From Verrucomicrobiota bacterium (lineage in GTDB: Bacteria > Verrucomicrobiota > Verrucomicrobiia > Chthoniobacterales > UBA10450): DNA of 30,714 bases. Position 1 is the first letter of the stretch, and every line of letters begins with the position of its first letter. Positions 7,463 through 15,365 of this stretch are shown here, piece after piece. Below the pieces are notes generated by a model. The model was not told the DNA's origin, did not search any database, and worked only from the letters and a program-made list of their open reading frames with translations. Location: the NCBI GenBank assembly GCA_003218815.1, contig QHON01000025.1, positions 1-30,714 on the forward strand. Direction: 5' to 3'. The position numbers were made by a program, and so were the translations under genes.

Positions 7463-8464
7463 TTAGACTTGCTCCGCTTTCTGATCACGCTCGAGTAGTT
7501 CGTGCATCGCCTGAACTGGCACTTTTCCCTTGTAAAGCAACCCGTCGACCTGATCGATGATCGGCGTCTCGATGTCGAGTCCGCGCGCGCATTCGTGAGC
7601 GCTTTTGGTCGTTGGAATTCCTTCCGCCACCATTTGCATTGATGAAGTGATTTGCTTCAGCGTTTGCCCACGACCCAGCCGCTCGCCAACGCGCCGATTA
7701 CGACTGTGCTTGCTAAAGCAGGTCGCGATCAAGTCGCCAGCTCCACTCAGTCCGTAGAAAGTTTTGAAGTTTCCGCCCATCGCCGTTCCGAGTCGAATCA
7801 TCTCGGCCAACGAGCGCGTGACCAGCGCCGCCTTCGTATTATCACCTAAACCAAGCCCGTCACTCGCGCCAGCCGCGATCGCGAAGACATTTTTCAAGGC
7901 ACCCCCCAGTTCAATACTGGTGACGTCGTCGCTCGTGTAAATGCGGAAACGCGAACTGCCAAGAAAGTCTTGCAAATTCGCGGCGCGCTCAAGATTTCGG
8001 CAGCCTATTACGGTTGCAGTAGGTAGACCACGAACTACTTCAGCCGCAAGGTTTGGCCCCGACAACACGGCGAGTTCATGCCGCGGAAAAATTTCACTCA
8101 AGATTTGGCTCATCCGCATCCCCGTGCCGTGCTCAATTCCTTTGGTGCAACTGAGCAACACACTGTGCCCCTCGCGGGCTACGTCCCGCAGGCGCGTGGC
8201 AATTTCGCGCAGGGCAGTCGATGGCGTAACAAATACGATGAGGCTCGCCTCGGCACAGTCCCGCAGCTCGTGCGTAACATTTACCGAATCAGGTAATCGC
8301 AGCCCCGGAATATAATCGCTGTTCTCACGCGTTCTTTTCACGCGCTCGACCCGATCTGGGCTGTTTCCCCAAAGACAAATTCGTCGCTCATGTTTTCCCC
8401 ACAACCATGCCAAGGCCGTTCCCCAACTCCCGGCACCCAAGATTGCTATCTTGTCGATCTTCAC
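7463..8464 (-). CDS. gpsA: NAD(P)-dependent glycerol-3-phosphate dehydrogenase
   Basis: Reduces dihydroxyacetone phosphate to sn-glycerol-3-phosphate, the phospholipid backbone. I place the start at GTG 8464, giving 333 residues that begin VKIDKIAILGAGSWGTALA. The GTG overlaps the plsY stop as GTGA. A longer frame to 8548 would only add residues lying inside plsY. Motifs: dinucleotide-binding GAGSWGTA (about 9-16), SCTKGIE, VLSGPNLAAEV, catalytic-region ELGGALKNVFAIAAG and LSGAGDLIATCFSKHSRN. It acts in the cytoplasm and supplies the substrate of the upstream neighbour PlsY, so the two consecutive reactions are translationally coupled. Confidence 0.95.
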   Translation of the reverse strand: MKIDKIAILGAGSWGTALAWLWGKHERRICLWGNSPDRVERVKRTRENSDYIPGLRLPDSVNVTHELRDCAEASLIVFVTPSTALREIATRLRDVAREGHSVLLSCTKGIEHGTGMRMSQILSEIFPRHELAVLSGPNLAAEVVRGLPTATVIGCRNLERAANLQDFLGSSRFRIYTSDDVTSIELGGALKNVFAIAAGASDGLGLGDNTKAALVTRSLAEMIRLGTAMGGNFKTFYGLSGAGDLIATCFSKHSRNRRVGERLGRGQTLKQITSSMQMVAEGIPTTKSAHECARGLDIETPIIDQVDGLLYKGKVPVQAMHELLERDQKAEQV

Positions 8465-9087
8465 TTCCGCTTGAACCGCGGTTCGGTGCCTCGCACCAAG
8501 CGGGAAAGGTTCGAGCGATGCCGGAAAATTACCAGCGCGGCTAGGCAAATGGAAAAGTAGAGAAGAACCGCCCCGCCCGTTTGTTTTAGAGGCATCAGGA
8601 TCAAAATGCTAATTGGTACCGCCAGCGCCGCGGTCATCGAGGCGACTGAAACGTAGCGTGTCATTTCGAACGTAATGACCCAGACCGCGACCCCGATTAA
8701 GGCCACAAAAGGCACCAGCCCAAAAAGCGCCCCCATCGAAGTCGCGACTCCTTTGCCTCCTTTAAAGCTCAACCACACCGGAAACGAGTGCCCGATCACG
8801 CAGGAAATAGCTGCGACGATTCCGAGGAGCTCAGTCGGAACCAAAACCGGTTGCACGCGTTTTTCGATAAAAATCGATATACTGACTGCCATCAAGCCTT
8901 TCAGAAAGTCCACGACGAAAACCGGATAACCGTAACGCTTTCCGAGAACCCGCGTTACATTCGTTGCACCGATGTTGCCGCTGCCAGCGTGGCGAATGTC
9001 AATCCCCGCGATGCGGCCAGCGAGGTAGCCAGCGGGGATCGACCCGAGCAAGTAGCTGATCAGCACGACGGCGGCAAAAACAAGCAT
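8461..9087 (-). CDS. plsY: Glycerol-3-phosphate 1-O-acyltransferase PlsY
   Basis: Integral-membrane enzyme that transfers an acyl group from acyl-phosphate to glycerol-3-phosphate to make lysophosphatidic acid. 208 residues with about five hydrophobic segments. Three PlsY motifs are clear: SYLLGSIPAGYLAGRIAGIDIRHAGSGNIGATNVTRVLG near the N-terminus, GHSFPVWLSFKGGKGVATSMGALFG in the middle, and RHRSNLSRLVRGTEPRF at the end. The ATG lies 2 bp after the mnmG stop, and the stop overlaps the gpsA GTG. Confidence 0.96.
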   Translation of the reverse strand: MLVFAAVVLISYLLGSIPAGYLAGRIAGIDIRHAGSGNIGATNVTRVLGKRYGYPVFVVDFLKGLMAVSISIFIEKRVQPVLVPTELLGIVAAISCVIGHSFPVWLSFKGGKGVATSMGALFGLVPFVALIGVAVWVITFEMTRYVSVASMTAALAVPISILILMPLKQTGGAVLLYFSICLAALVIFRHRSNLSRLVRGTEPRFKRK

Positions 9088-9089
9088 TG

Positions 9090-11012
9090 CTAAGAGTTGG
9101 AGCTAATGGTCTTTTGCTTCTTGTTACCAGAAGTCGTGACATTGGAAGCACTGGCCCGTAAACTGTTCTTGGTAAGCCAAATAGATATTATTGTAATGTC
9201 AGCGTGGGTTATGCCACTAATACGGGCCGCCTGACCTAGGGAGACAGGTCGAACCGCTGTTAACTTCTGTCGGCTCTCGGAACGTAAGCCGGCTATTTTC
9301 CCATAGTCCAGTCCGTCAGGTATAGGCTGCAAGTTTCGGCTGGCTACTTTTCGATTTTGCTCAGCTTGTCGACTGAGATATCCTTCATATTTCACGTCCG
9401 TCTCAATCGTTTCCCAAATTTCGGCTGGTGCCAAGGTCCGGACTTCCTCTGGCAGATTCGGAATGCCAAAGTCGGGCCGCTTCAGCAGTTGCGACAGAGG
9501 TATGCCACCAAGTTTCGTATCGATTGCCAGTCGTCGAACACAGCCGAGAAGCTCCAGTTTCTGCTGAAAGTGAGCCCAGCGTTCCTTTGAGACGAGGCCC
9601 GCGTCAAATGCGCGTTTGGTCAATCTTTGATCGGCATTATCGTGTCGAAGAAGCAAGCGATCCTCGGCCCGACTGGTGAACATGCGGTACGGCTCTTCGA
9701 CGCCCCTTGTGACTAAATCGTCGACAAGAACCCCGATATAGGCCTCGCTCCTGTCCAAAACGATCGGTGGGCGACCCTGCACATTTAGGGCTGCGTTTGC
9801 CCCGGCGATTAGGCCTTGCGCTGCTGCCTCTTCGTACCCTGAAGTTCCATTCACCTGACCAGCAAAATAGAGCCCGTTAATCAAGCGCGTTTCCAGGGTC
9901 GGAAAAAGCTGAGTGGGAGGGAAAAAATCATATTCCACTGCGTAACCCGGACGCATGATTTCAGCCTGCTGCAACCCGGGAATCGAATGCAAAAATTCTA
10001 GTTGCACATCATATGGCAAACTTGTAGAAATTCCGTTTACATAATATTCGTCAGTATGGCGGCCTTCTGGTTCCAAAAAGAGCTGGTGAGTCACTTTGTC
10101 GGCAAACTTAACAACCTTGTCCTCGATTGATGGACAGTATCGCGGCCCGGTTCCTTTTATTTGTCCCGAATAAAGGGGGGATCGGTGGAGGTTACCCCTA
10201 ATGATATCATGGGTTCGCTGGGTGGTATGAGTAATCCAACACGGCATTTGTTCCACGTGGAACTCCCCTCGATCATTAAAATTGAGGGTAAAAACCTCGT
10301 TTTTGCGTTTCTCTACATCGCCGTAAAACGCGAACCTGGGCGGCGGCTCGTCCCCGAGCTGGACCTGGCACTGCGAAAAGTCGATCGAGCGACCATTGAG
10401 CCGGCATGGTGTGCCGGTCTTGAATCGCCCGACTGTAAGACCCAATTGTCGGAGATTTTCGCTTAATGCTGAGCTGGCATCGGCCATGCGACCACCCGGC
10501 TTGGTGTTCTCCCCTAGATGCAAAAGGCCGCGCAAAAAAGTACCGGATGTAACTACAACGCGACGCGCCATAATCCTTATTCCAAGATCCGTCGCAACGC
10601 CCCGCACAGTCCCGTTGTCGACAAGAACGCTCGAAACTGTGGTTTGTTTCAAGTCTAAATTATCCCTGCTTTCCAAGATGGCTTTCATCCGAAATTGGTA
10701 AGCTTTTTTGTCGCACTGGACACGTGGTGCTTGCACTGAAGGTCCCTTTGCCCTGTTAAGCATCCGGAACTGAATCCCGGTCGCGTCCGTGTTTATCCCC
10801 ATCGCGCCGCCCATGGCGTCGATTTCGCGAACAATATGCCCTTTAGCCAAACCACCAACTGCCGGATTGCATGACATTTGCCCGACCGTATCTAGATTCT
10901 GGGTCAACATCAAAGTCCGGCAGCCGATGCGGGCTGCTGCCAGGGCTGCTTCGATTCCAGCGTGCCCGCTACCCACAACCACGACATCGTATTCCGTCGG
11001 AAGCTTAAACAT
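9090..11012 (-). CDS. mnmG: tRNA uridine-5-carboxymethylaminomethyl(34) synthesis enzyme MnmG (GidA)
   Basis: FAD enzyme that, with MnmE, installs the cmnm5/mnm5 group at the wobble uridine. The ATG at 11012 is preferred because MFKLPTEYDVVVVGSGHAGIEAALAAARIG matches the family N-terminus and a GGAG lies 10 bases upstream; the 21 residues before it do not look native. About 640 residues, normal length. FAD-binding GSGHAG is at the start. The MnmG signatures GQMSCNPAVGGLAKGH and GPRYCPSIEDKV are present, as are the late YFAGQVNGTSGYEEAAAQGLIAG and RAEDRLLLRHDNAD. The C-terminal tail (GNKKQKTISSNS) is lysine/serine-rich. A parS-like palindrome lies inside the gene. It is the first gene of mnmG-plsY-gpsA; the usual neighbours mnmE, rsmG and parAB are not in the window. 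Confidence 0.97.
   Translation of the reverse strand: MFKLPTEYDVVVVGSGHAGIEAALAAARIGCRTLMLTQNLDTVGQMSCNPAVGGLAKGHIVREIDAMGGAMGINTDATGIQFRMLNRAKGPSVQAPRVQCDKKAYQFRMKAILESRDNLDLKQTTVSSVLVDNGTVRGVATDLGIRIMARRVVVTSGTFLRGLLHLGENTKPGGRMADASSALSENLRQLGLTVGRFKTGTPCRLNGRSIDFSQCQVQLGDEPPPRFAFYGDVEKRKNEVFTLNFNDRGEFHVEQMPCWITHTTQRTHDIIRGNLHRSPLYSGQIKGTGPRYCPSIEDKVVKFADKVTHQLFLEPEGRHTDEYYVNGISTSLPYDVQLEFLHSIPGLQQAEIMRPGYAVEYDFFPPTQLFPTLETRLINGLYFAGQVNGTSGYEEAAAQGLIAGANAALNVQGRPPIVLDRSEAYIGVLVDDLVTRGVEEPYRMFTSRAEDRLLLRHDNADQRLTKRAFDAGLVSKERWAHFQQKLELLGCVRRLAIDTKLGGIPLSQLLKRPDFGIPNLPEEVRTLAPAEIWETIETDVKYEGYLSRQAEQNRKVASRNLQPIPDGLDYGKIAGLRSESRQKLTAVRPVSLGQAARISGITHADITIISIWLTKNSLRASASNVTTSGNKKQKTISSNS
10249..10264. 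other. parS: parS-like ParB-binding site inside mnmG
   Basis: The sequence TGTTCCACGTGGAACT contains a perfect 14-bp palindrome (10250-10263) identical to the core of the chromosomal parS consensus known from Pseudomonas (TGTTCCACGTGGAAC plus one base). It falls in coding sequence for EFHVEQ of MnmG, where synonymous codons could easily have broken the symmetry. A specific 14-mer is very unlikely by chance in 30 kb. It is the only such site in the window; three other CACGTG hexamers lack the flanking arms. Confidence 0.72.
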
Positions 11013-11193
11013 CGCGAAAGAGCTCCAAAATGCTCGCTTGGCGTAGCTGGCCCTGGCAGCTAGTTGTCGATGCAATGACTTTCATGGCCGCTCCGACAAG
11101 CAACTTGCCAATATAATGCGTAGGCACACGCTGCTGTCTGCGATGCAGCCCTATAAATTCATCTATATGCATAACTAGTTAATGTTGTTGGTG

Positions 11194-11946
11194 TTATCTG
11201 AATGACATTTGACTCGATCGATGCTCTGGTTTTTCGAGCTGCGACAATTCCTGCGATCCTTGAATTGCGCGAAGGGCTATTCGCGTCAGCAAAATGAACA
11301 GAAGGGCAGCAGCAAGAAACGCACCGCCCCAAGTCCAGTACTCAACCAGCCGTGGATGGCTTCTGCCTCGCGCCAGGTTCAATCCGAACTGGCCGAGCGT
11401 TCCAAGGTACGCGTATAAAAAGAGCCCAGGAGCACGGCCGATCGACGTCCAAAGCATGTAGGTTCGGAATCGAATTCTTGTTAGACCGTAAACGTAGTTC
11501 AGAAGGCTCGTTGGAAAAAGGGGGTGTAGCTGGCTCAGAAATATGATCTTCCATCCTTCGCGCTCCACGGCCGGTGCTAACACCCGGAGCGTCGAACTTC
11601 GCGAAAGCTTTCCGCTCAACCACCGCCGTCCCACCCATCGGCTGAGTGCAAATGCAATCGCCGCGGCGACGGTGTTGCCGAAAAGCACGATGAAAAAGCC
11701 CCACCACAGTCCAAAGAAAAATCCGCCGCCGACACTTAGTAATCCTCCGGGAAGAAGCAGGACATTACAAAAGGCAAAGAGCAGCGGGTAACAGACCCCA
11801 CTCCACGCGCCCCAGTGCATCACGCGGTGTTGCGCCGCATCGACAAGATCGACCAGCGGGAAAAAGCACGAAAGCACCAGCAATAACCCAATCGCTATTG
11901 GGAAGAGTGCGAGTTGAACATTGAGCGCGCGGCGGCCTTCGAACAT
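11194..11946 (-). CDS. TVP38/TMEM64 family (VTT/DedA-like) membrane protein
   Basis: 250 residues with about five to six hydrophobic segments. The VTT (SNARE-associated) domain spans about residues 55-190. Recognisable parts are FCNVLLLPGGLLSVGGGFFFGLWWGFFIVLFGNTVAAAIAFALSRWVGRRWL, the helix LAPAVEREGWKIIFLSQLHPLFPTSLLNYVYGLTRIRFRTYML, and SIGRAPGLFLYAYLGTLG. The family sits in the inner membrane and has been linked to lipid scrambling or undecaprenyl-phosphate and proton-coupled transport in DedA relatives. The role here is unknown. The gene stands alone: 181 bp separate its stop from the mnmG start and 112 bp separate its start from the metF stop. Confidence 0.85.
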   Translation of the reverse strand: MFEGRRALNVQLALFPIAIGLLLVLSCFFPLVDLVDAAQHRVMHWGAWSGVCYPLLFAFCNVLLLPGGLLSVGGGFFFGLWWGFFIVLFGNTVAAAIAFALSRWVGRRWLSGKLSRSSTLRVLAPAVEREGWKIIFLSQLHPLFPTSLLNYVYGLTRIRFRTYMLWTSIGRAPGLFLYAYLGTLGQFGLNLARGRSHPRLVEYWTWGGAFLAAALLFILLTRIALRAIQGSQELSQLEKPEHRSSQMSFR

Positions 11947-12058
11947 CCCTAGAATCTGCTCATTTCACCGACTTCGCGCAAATTTTGCCAGCTCAGGACA
12001 ATGATCTTCTCTGCAATGCGCATCCCGCACATGGGCGCTTGGGCACCTCGTCGCGCAA

Positions 12059-12982
12059 CTAAGCGGTCGGGGCCTGAGCACTTCGCCGACGCGGAATACC
12101 GAGGCTGTCAAAAATCACCCGCGTGGCGTCGGATCGATTGAGTGTGTAAAAGTGAATACCGGCTACGTTGTTATCCAAAAGATCGTGACATTGTTCCAAC
12201 GCGAAGTGAACACCGACCCGCCTAACGCCTTCAGGGTCGTTTTCGCATCGTTGAAGAGCACGCACAAGCTTCGCCGGGAAGCGTGCACCGCCAGCCAGTT
12301 CCGCGATGCGTTTGAATCCGCTGATGGAGGTAATCGGCATTATCCCGGCGATAATGGGAATGTGGATTCCAGCGAGCGCACAACGTTCGCGGAAATCGAG
12401 GAAGTCGCGGTTATCGAAAAAGAGTTGCGTGACCATGTAGTCGGCGCCGGCGTCCACTTTCGCTTTAAGATGATCCATTTCGACTAATCGATTGGGCGTC
12501 GCGGGATGTCCTTCGGGAAAACCGGCCACGCCGATCCCGAACCCGCGGTCTTCCGGATGCGCGCCGGATTCGTTGAATCGGCGAATGAACTTAACCAAAT
12601 CGACCGCGTGTTGGAACGAATCGCGCGATTTATCGTAGGGGATGTCGCGCGGCCGATCGCCCCCGAGCGCGAGAATATTTCCGATCGCCGACCTGGCGTA
12701 ACGCAGTAAAATCGCTTCGATCTCTTCTTCGCTGTGGCAGATGCAAGTCAGGTGCGGGATCGGATCCAGTTTTGTTGTATGTTGAATGCGCTCGACAAGG
12801 TCGTGGGTTAAATCTCGCGTTGAACCACCGGCGCCGTAGGTCACGCTAATAAAGTGCGGCATGTACGATTCCAGATCGCGAATCGTTTGGTAGAGAATCT
12901 CGGCCGCCTCCGGCGTTTTCGGAGGGAAGAACTCGAACGAAAATGTGGGAGAATCCCTCCGCATGATGTCCGTTATGTGCAT
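12059..12982 (-). CDS. metF: Methylenetetrahydrofolate reductase [NAD(P)H]
   Basis: Reduces 5,10-methylene-THF to 5-methyl-THF for methionine synthesis; FAD-dependent (beta/alpha)8 barrel. 307 residues, standard for bacterial MetF. Motifs: TFSFEFFPPKTPEAAE at the start, FISVTYGAGGSTRD, HLTCICHSEEEIEAIL, LALGGDRPRDIP (FAD/folate site), the FGIGVAGFPEGHP loop and DYMVTQLFFDN. The start is uncertain between ATG 12982 (no visible Shine-Dalgarno) and ATG 12964 (GGA five bases upstream); both precede the conserved barrel. Upstream are a 14-bp palindrome and overlapping hairpins that could regulate it; no known SAM or cobalamin riboswitch was recognised. Confidence 0.95.
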   Translation of the reverse strand: MHITDIMRRDSPTFSFEFFPPKTPEAAEILYQTIRDLESYMPHFISVTYGAGGSTRDLTHDLVERIQHTTKLDPIPHLTCICHSEEEIEAILLRYARSAIGNILALGGDRPRDIPYDKSRDSFQHAVDLVKFIRRFNESGAHPEDRGFGIGVAGFPEGHPATPNRLVEMDHLKAKVDAGADYMVTQLFFDNRDFLDFRERCALAGIHIPIIAGIMPITSISGFKRIAELAGGARFPAKLVRALQRCENDPEGVRRVGVHFALEQCHDLLDNNVAGIHFYTLNRSDATRVIFDSLGIPRRRSAQAPTA

Positions 12983-13016
12983 GATTCAAGGCTATCTTTG
13001 CTTGTGCCGCGACTTT

Positions 13017-13030
13017 CGGTCAATTGACCG
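13017..13030. promoter_or_regulatory. Perfect 14-bp palindrome upstream of metF (possible operator)
   Basis: CGGTCAATTGACCG is a perfect 14-bp inverted repeat without spacer, ending about 35 bp upstream of the first possible metF start. The position suits a dimeric regulator site or a promoter-overlapping operator. It does not match a binding motif I can name with certainty. A 14-bp palindrome of any sequence is expected once or twice in 30 kb by chance, so only its placement makes it notable. Confidence 0.35.
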
Positions 13031-13039
13031 AGCGCATCT

Positions 13040-13071
13040 TCGACCATGCAAGGGGTCGAGTCTAAACTCGA
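13040..13071 (-). promoter_or_regulatory. Two mutually exclusive hairpins in the metF leader region
   Basis: Read on the metF strand, TCGAGT-TTAG-ACTCGA (13071-13056) forms a 6-bp stem with a 4-nt loop. The 3' arm overlaps the 5' arm of a second stem, TCGACC (13059-13054) with GGTCGA (13045-13040). Only one of the two can form at a time, as in attenuator-like leaders. There is no U-run, so this is not a canonical intrinsic terminator. Whether this region is transcribed with metF is unknown. Confidence 0.3.
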
Positions 13072-13101
13072 AAAGCCTGCGCCAGCATAGCATTTTACGT
13101 T

Positions 13102-13448
13102 TCAGTACTGGCACACCGCGATCGAGCAGTAATCTTCCCGTTCGCTCCGTCGCCGCAGAATTGCAAATACCCGCGCAGGAAATCCTGAGCCGCCTTTAGG
13201 TTTTGGAAAACTGACCACCACGATTGCGCCGGATTCCGGAACTTGGTCGAGATTCGCGAGCCGCTCGATCTGATAAAGGTTCGTGCCTAAAATGTAAGTT
13301 TCCAGCGAGTAATCGGAATGCCCGGCTGAAATTCATGCGTCTAGCCGTCGTGCGTTTTCGAAGCAAGAATTTGCTGAATCTTCCACCGCGAATTCTCACC
13401 TGCGGCGCTCGCCACAGAGAAAAGCGTCGCGCCCACCAGAGCAACCAT
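13102..13448 (-). pseudogene. Decayed gene for a small secreted protein
   Basis: On the minus strand an ATG at 13448 opens a frame reading MVALVGATLFSVASAAGE, a convincing short Sec-type signal peptide with an A-x-A cleavage region, then RWKIQQILASKTHDG and a stop at 13343-13341. About nine bases further on, a different frame is open for 76 residues (13332-13102): ISAGHSDYSLETYILGTNLYQIERLANLDQVPESGAIVVVSFPKPKGG and on to a stop. Its composition is protein-like, with alternating hydrophobic and polar residues. The simplest reading is one short exported protein broken by a frameshift and a stop near 13335-13343. I do not recognise the family. A sequencing indel is the alternative. Confidence 0.4.
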
Positions 13449-13770
13449 GGTGACTGCGGTGCGTTGATGGATAAACCTTCCGTGTTGTTAGATTATGGCG
13501 TAGCAACAGGCGAACAAGTTCGAATAAGTCTTAACAGGTTTCGTCTTTTTCAGGGAACGCGTTGTTGTCGGTGCAGGTTCTCGGTATTATTGACAATTCG
13601 CCTGTTAGCGTAGGCAGACAGGCGCCGAGATCCGAGTAAGCGCGTTGTTCTCACGCAGAAGAAGAAGAAGAGAATACTTAATTCCGGATTCATCAGGCCG
13701 TCATTTGTGAAAAAGTTTTCAAGCGGAAAAGCAAACGAATATCGATTGTCTTATTGAAACGCGAACCAAA
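13449..13770. other. Intergenic stretch with no convincing gene
   Basis: This 322-bp gap separates the decayed minus-strand gene from the methyltransferase gene. It contains an inverted repeat (13599-13624) and an imperfect GAA-repeat tract around 13657-13672. The last about 100 bp are AT-richer than the surroundings and probably carry the promoter of the downstream cluster, but no clear -35/-10 pair could be assigned. Confidence 0.4.
13599..13624. repeat. Inverted repeat (7-bp stem, 12-nt loop)
   Basis: CGCCTGT (13599-13605) pairs exactly with ACAGGCG (13618-13624) around a 12-nt loop. No T-run follows on either strand, so terminator function is not supported. It may be a remnant of a dispersed genomic repeat. 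A related CAGGCG string occurs about 90 bp earlier. Confidence 0.4.
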
Positions 13771-14502
13771 ATGCAGCCGGACGCAATAGCTTCCCGACAC
13801 AGTCCGATCGAAACATCGGTAGCGCCACTTCCCAACAAATCCGGCGGCGTGGAGTCCAATCGCGAGAGCCTATTTGAACATGTCGCTTGGGCTTACGCAC
13901 TCTGCCGTGAGCATCTTTTCCGGGACGATACCGAGCGCATGATCGCGGTACTTTGGCCGGATAGACGGCCTGCTCCCGGGACGAAATTAATCGAGCTTGG
14001 TTGTGGTCCGGGATTTTATTCGTGCAGGCTAGCGAATCGATTTCGCGATATTTCAGTCATGGGGGTTGATCGTTCAGAGAGCCAACTACAATGGGCGCGC
14101 GAACGCGCCGCCGCTCTCGGGTTAACCAACTGTTCTTTTGAGCGCGTGAATGCGCTGCGGCTCTCCTGTCCGGCGGCAGACTTTCACATTCTGATAGCGT
14201 CCCGACTTTTCACCATTCTGCCAGAGCCGAACCGCGTCGTAGCCCAAATGTATCGTGTCTTGAAACCAGGTGGCCGCTGCTTCATTGCGGAACCGCGTTA
14301 CGCATACTGGGCTTCGATTCCACTTTTCGCAATGTGGTTAATTGCGGGAGTGACTCGATTTAAGAATGGGTATTGCGAGCCGCGGAAAGCCATGGTGTTT
14401 TCAGAGCGCGCGTTCGAAAGGCTCTTTCCGACGCAGCCGTGGAAACAGATCAAGACCTGGCAGGATGGACGTTACCAGTACGCTGTTTGCGAAAAGCCCT
14501 GA
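13771..14502 (+). CDS. Class I SAM-dependent methyltransferase
   Basis: 243 residues. The Rossmann-type core begins with motif I LIELGCGPGFY (about 73-83), followed by the acidic loop MGVDRSESQLQWARERAAALG, ERVNALRL (motif II region) and MYRVLKPGGRCFIAEPRYAY (post-II/III region). It resembles the UbiE/Methyltransf_11 group. The N-terminal 40 residues are polar, and then LFEHVAWAYALCREHLFRDD precedes the fold. The acceptor is unknown. It is the first gene of a same-strand block continuing 19 bp later with a DUF2064 transferase, so a glycolipid or sugar-linked acceptor is plausible (inference). No Shine-Dalgarno is visible before the ATG. Confidence 0.85.
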   Translation: MQPDAIASRHSPIETSVAPLPNKSGGVESNRESLFEHVAWAYALCREHLFRDDTERMIAVLWPDRRPAPGTKLIELGCGPGFYSCRLANRFRDISVMGVDRSESQLQWARERAAALGLTNCSFERVNALRLSCPAADFHILIASRLFTILPEPNRVVAQMYRVLKPGGRCFIAEPRYAYWASIPLFAMWLIAGVTRFKNGYCEPRKAMVFSERAFERLFPTQPWKQIKTWQDGRYQYAVCEKP

Positions 14503-14521
14503 AGTGCCGGCGGCCTGACGG

Positions 14522-15358
14522 ATGAAAGCTGTTCTCCGCCTTCTCGATCCGAACGCTCGACCGAAAAGCCCGAGCGGTTTCTGCGCGCTAGCAGTGATGA
14601 CCAAAGCACCTCGGCCCGGGCGAGTGAAAACGCGTCTTGTCCCGCCGCTCACGCCGAACGAAGCGGCTACGCTTAACGCTTGTTTTTTGCGTGATACAAC
14701 GGTCGCGATTTCTTCTGCAATTGTGAGTGGAGGACTGTTGGGAAAAGCATGCGGCGTTGCAGTTTATACTCCTGTCGGTTGGGAAGGGGCTTATGCAGAC
14801 ATATTGCCGCCCGACTTCGATTTGCTCCCGCAGCGCGGAGGAAGTTTTGGCGAACGCCTTTGGTTTGCGGCCGAAGATTTGTTTAAGTGTGGTTTCGGTG
14901 GCGTTTGTTTGATCGATTCTGATAGCCCGACCGTTCCAGCCGCGACTTTCGCCCATGCTGTGGAGATGTTGCGATCATCCCGCGAGCACATTGTTCTCGG
15001 TCCTGCAGATGATGGCGGCTACTATTTGATCGGCCTCAAAAAGCCGCATCGCGAGGTGTTTGAACGTATCGATTGGAGTACGGAGCGAGTGCTCGAGCAG
15101 ACGAAGGCGCGCGCAAAAGAAATCGGCGTGGCGGTAAAACTATTGCCGACATGCTACGACGTTGACGATTTCACGACATTGCGACGCTTGTGCAAAGAAT
15201 TGCTCGGTGGAAATTCGCCCGATGCCAAAGCGCCCGAGACCACGAAGTTTTTACGAGAAATTATTGATCGAGAAGGTCGCTCGCGAATCTGGCCGAATGT
15301 AACTGCCCCTAAAGCAATGGAATCAAGAAAACCGCTCGGTGTGCACCGAGTGCCGTGA
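14522..15358 (+). CDS. DUF2064 / TIGR04282-family nucleotidyl- or glycosyltransferase-like protein
   Basis: 278 residues of the GT-A-like family annotated as TIGR04282 (named for arsenosugar clusters) or DUF2064, related to CofC-type nucleotidyltransferases. Motifs: MTKAPRPGRVKTRLVPPLTPNEA (residues 26-48), the GGSFGERL loop (106-113), the acidic VCLIDSDSPTVP (128-139), and HIVLGPADDGGYYLIGLKK (156-174) with DWSTERVLEQT. The C-terminal LPTCYDVDDFTTLRRL is also conserved. The substrate has not been established for this branch. The neighbours (epimerase, GT2, methyltransferase) favour a role in making or transferring an activated sugar. The final about 40 residues are divergent. Confidence 0.86.
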   Translation: MKAVLRLLDPNARPKSPSGFCALAVMTKAPRPGRVKTRLVPPLTPNEAATLNACFLRDTTVAISSAIVSGGLLGKACGVAVYTPVGWEGAYADILPPDFDLLPQRGGSFGERLWFAAEDLFKCGFGGVCLIDSDSPTVPAATFAHAVEMLRSSREHIVLGPADDGGYYLIGLKKPHREVFERIDWSTERVLEQTKARAKEIGVAVKLLPTCYDVDDFTTLRRLCKELLGGNSPDAKAPETTKFLREIIDREGRSRIWPNVTAPKAMESRKPLGVHRVP

Positions 15359-15365
15359 CAGAAAA

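Noticed and set aside
10721..10726. Further CACGTG hexamers (10721, 18351, 27833) considered as additional parS sites
   Set aside because: They lack the GTTC/GAAC arms that define parS.
11200..11207. GAATGACA at the 3' end of the TVP38-like gene as a second copy of the liv intergenic repeat
   Set aside because: Only the 8-mer matches; no opposite terminus or internal hairpin is nearby, and it lies in coding sequence.
13224..13613. Plus-strand open frame of 129 codons in the metF-methyltransferase gap
   Set aside because: Arg/Cys-rich, no start signal and no domain; the minus strand shows a better protein-like reading with a signal peptide.
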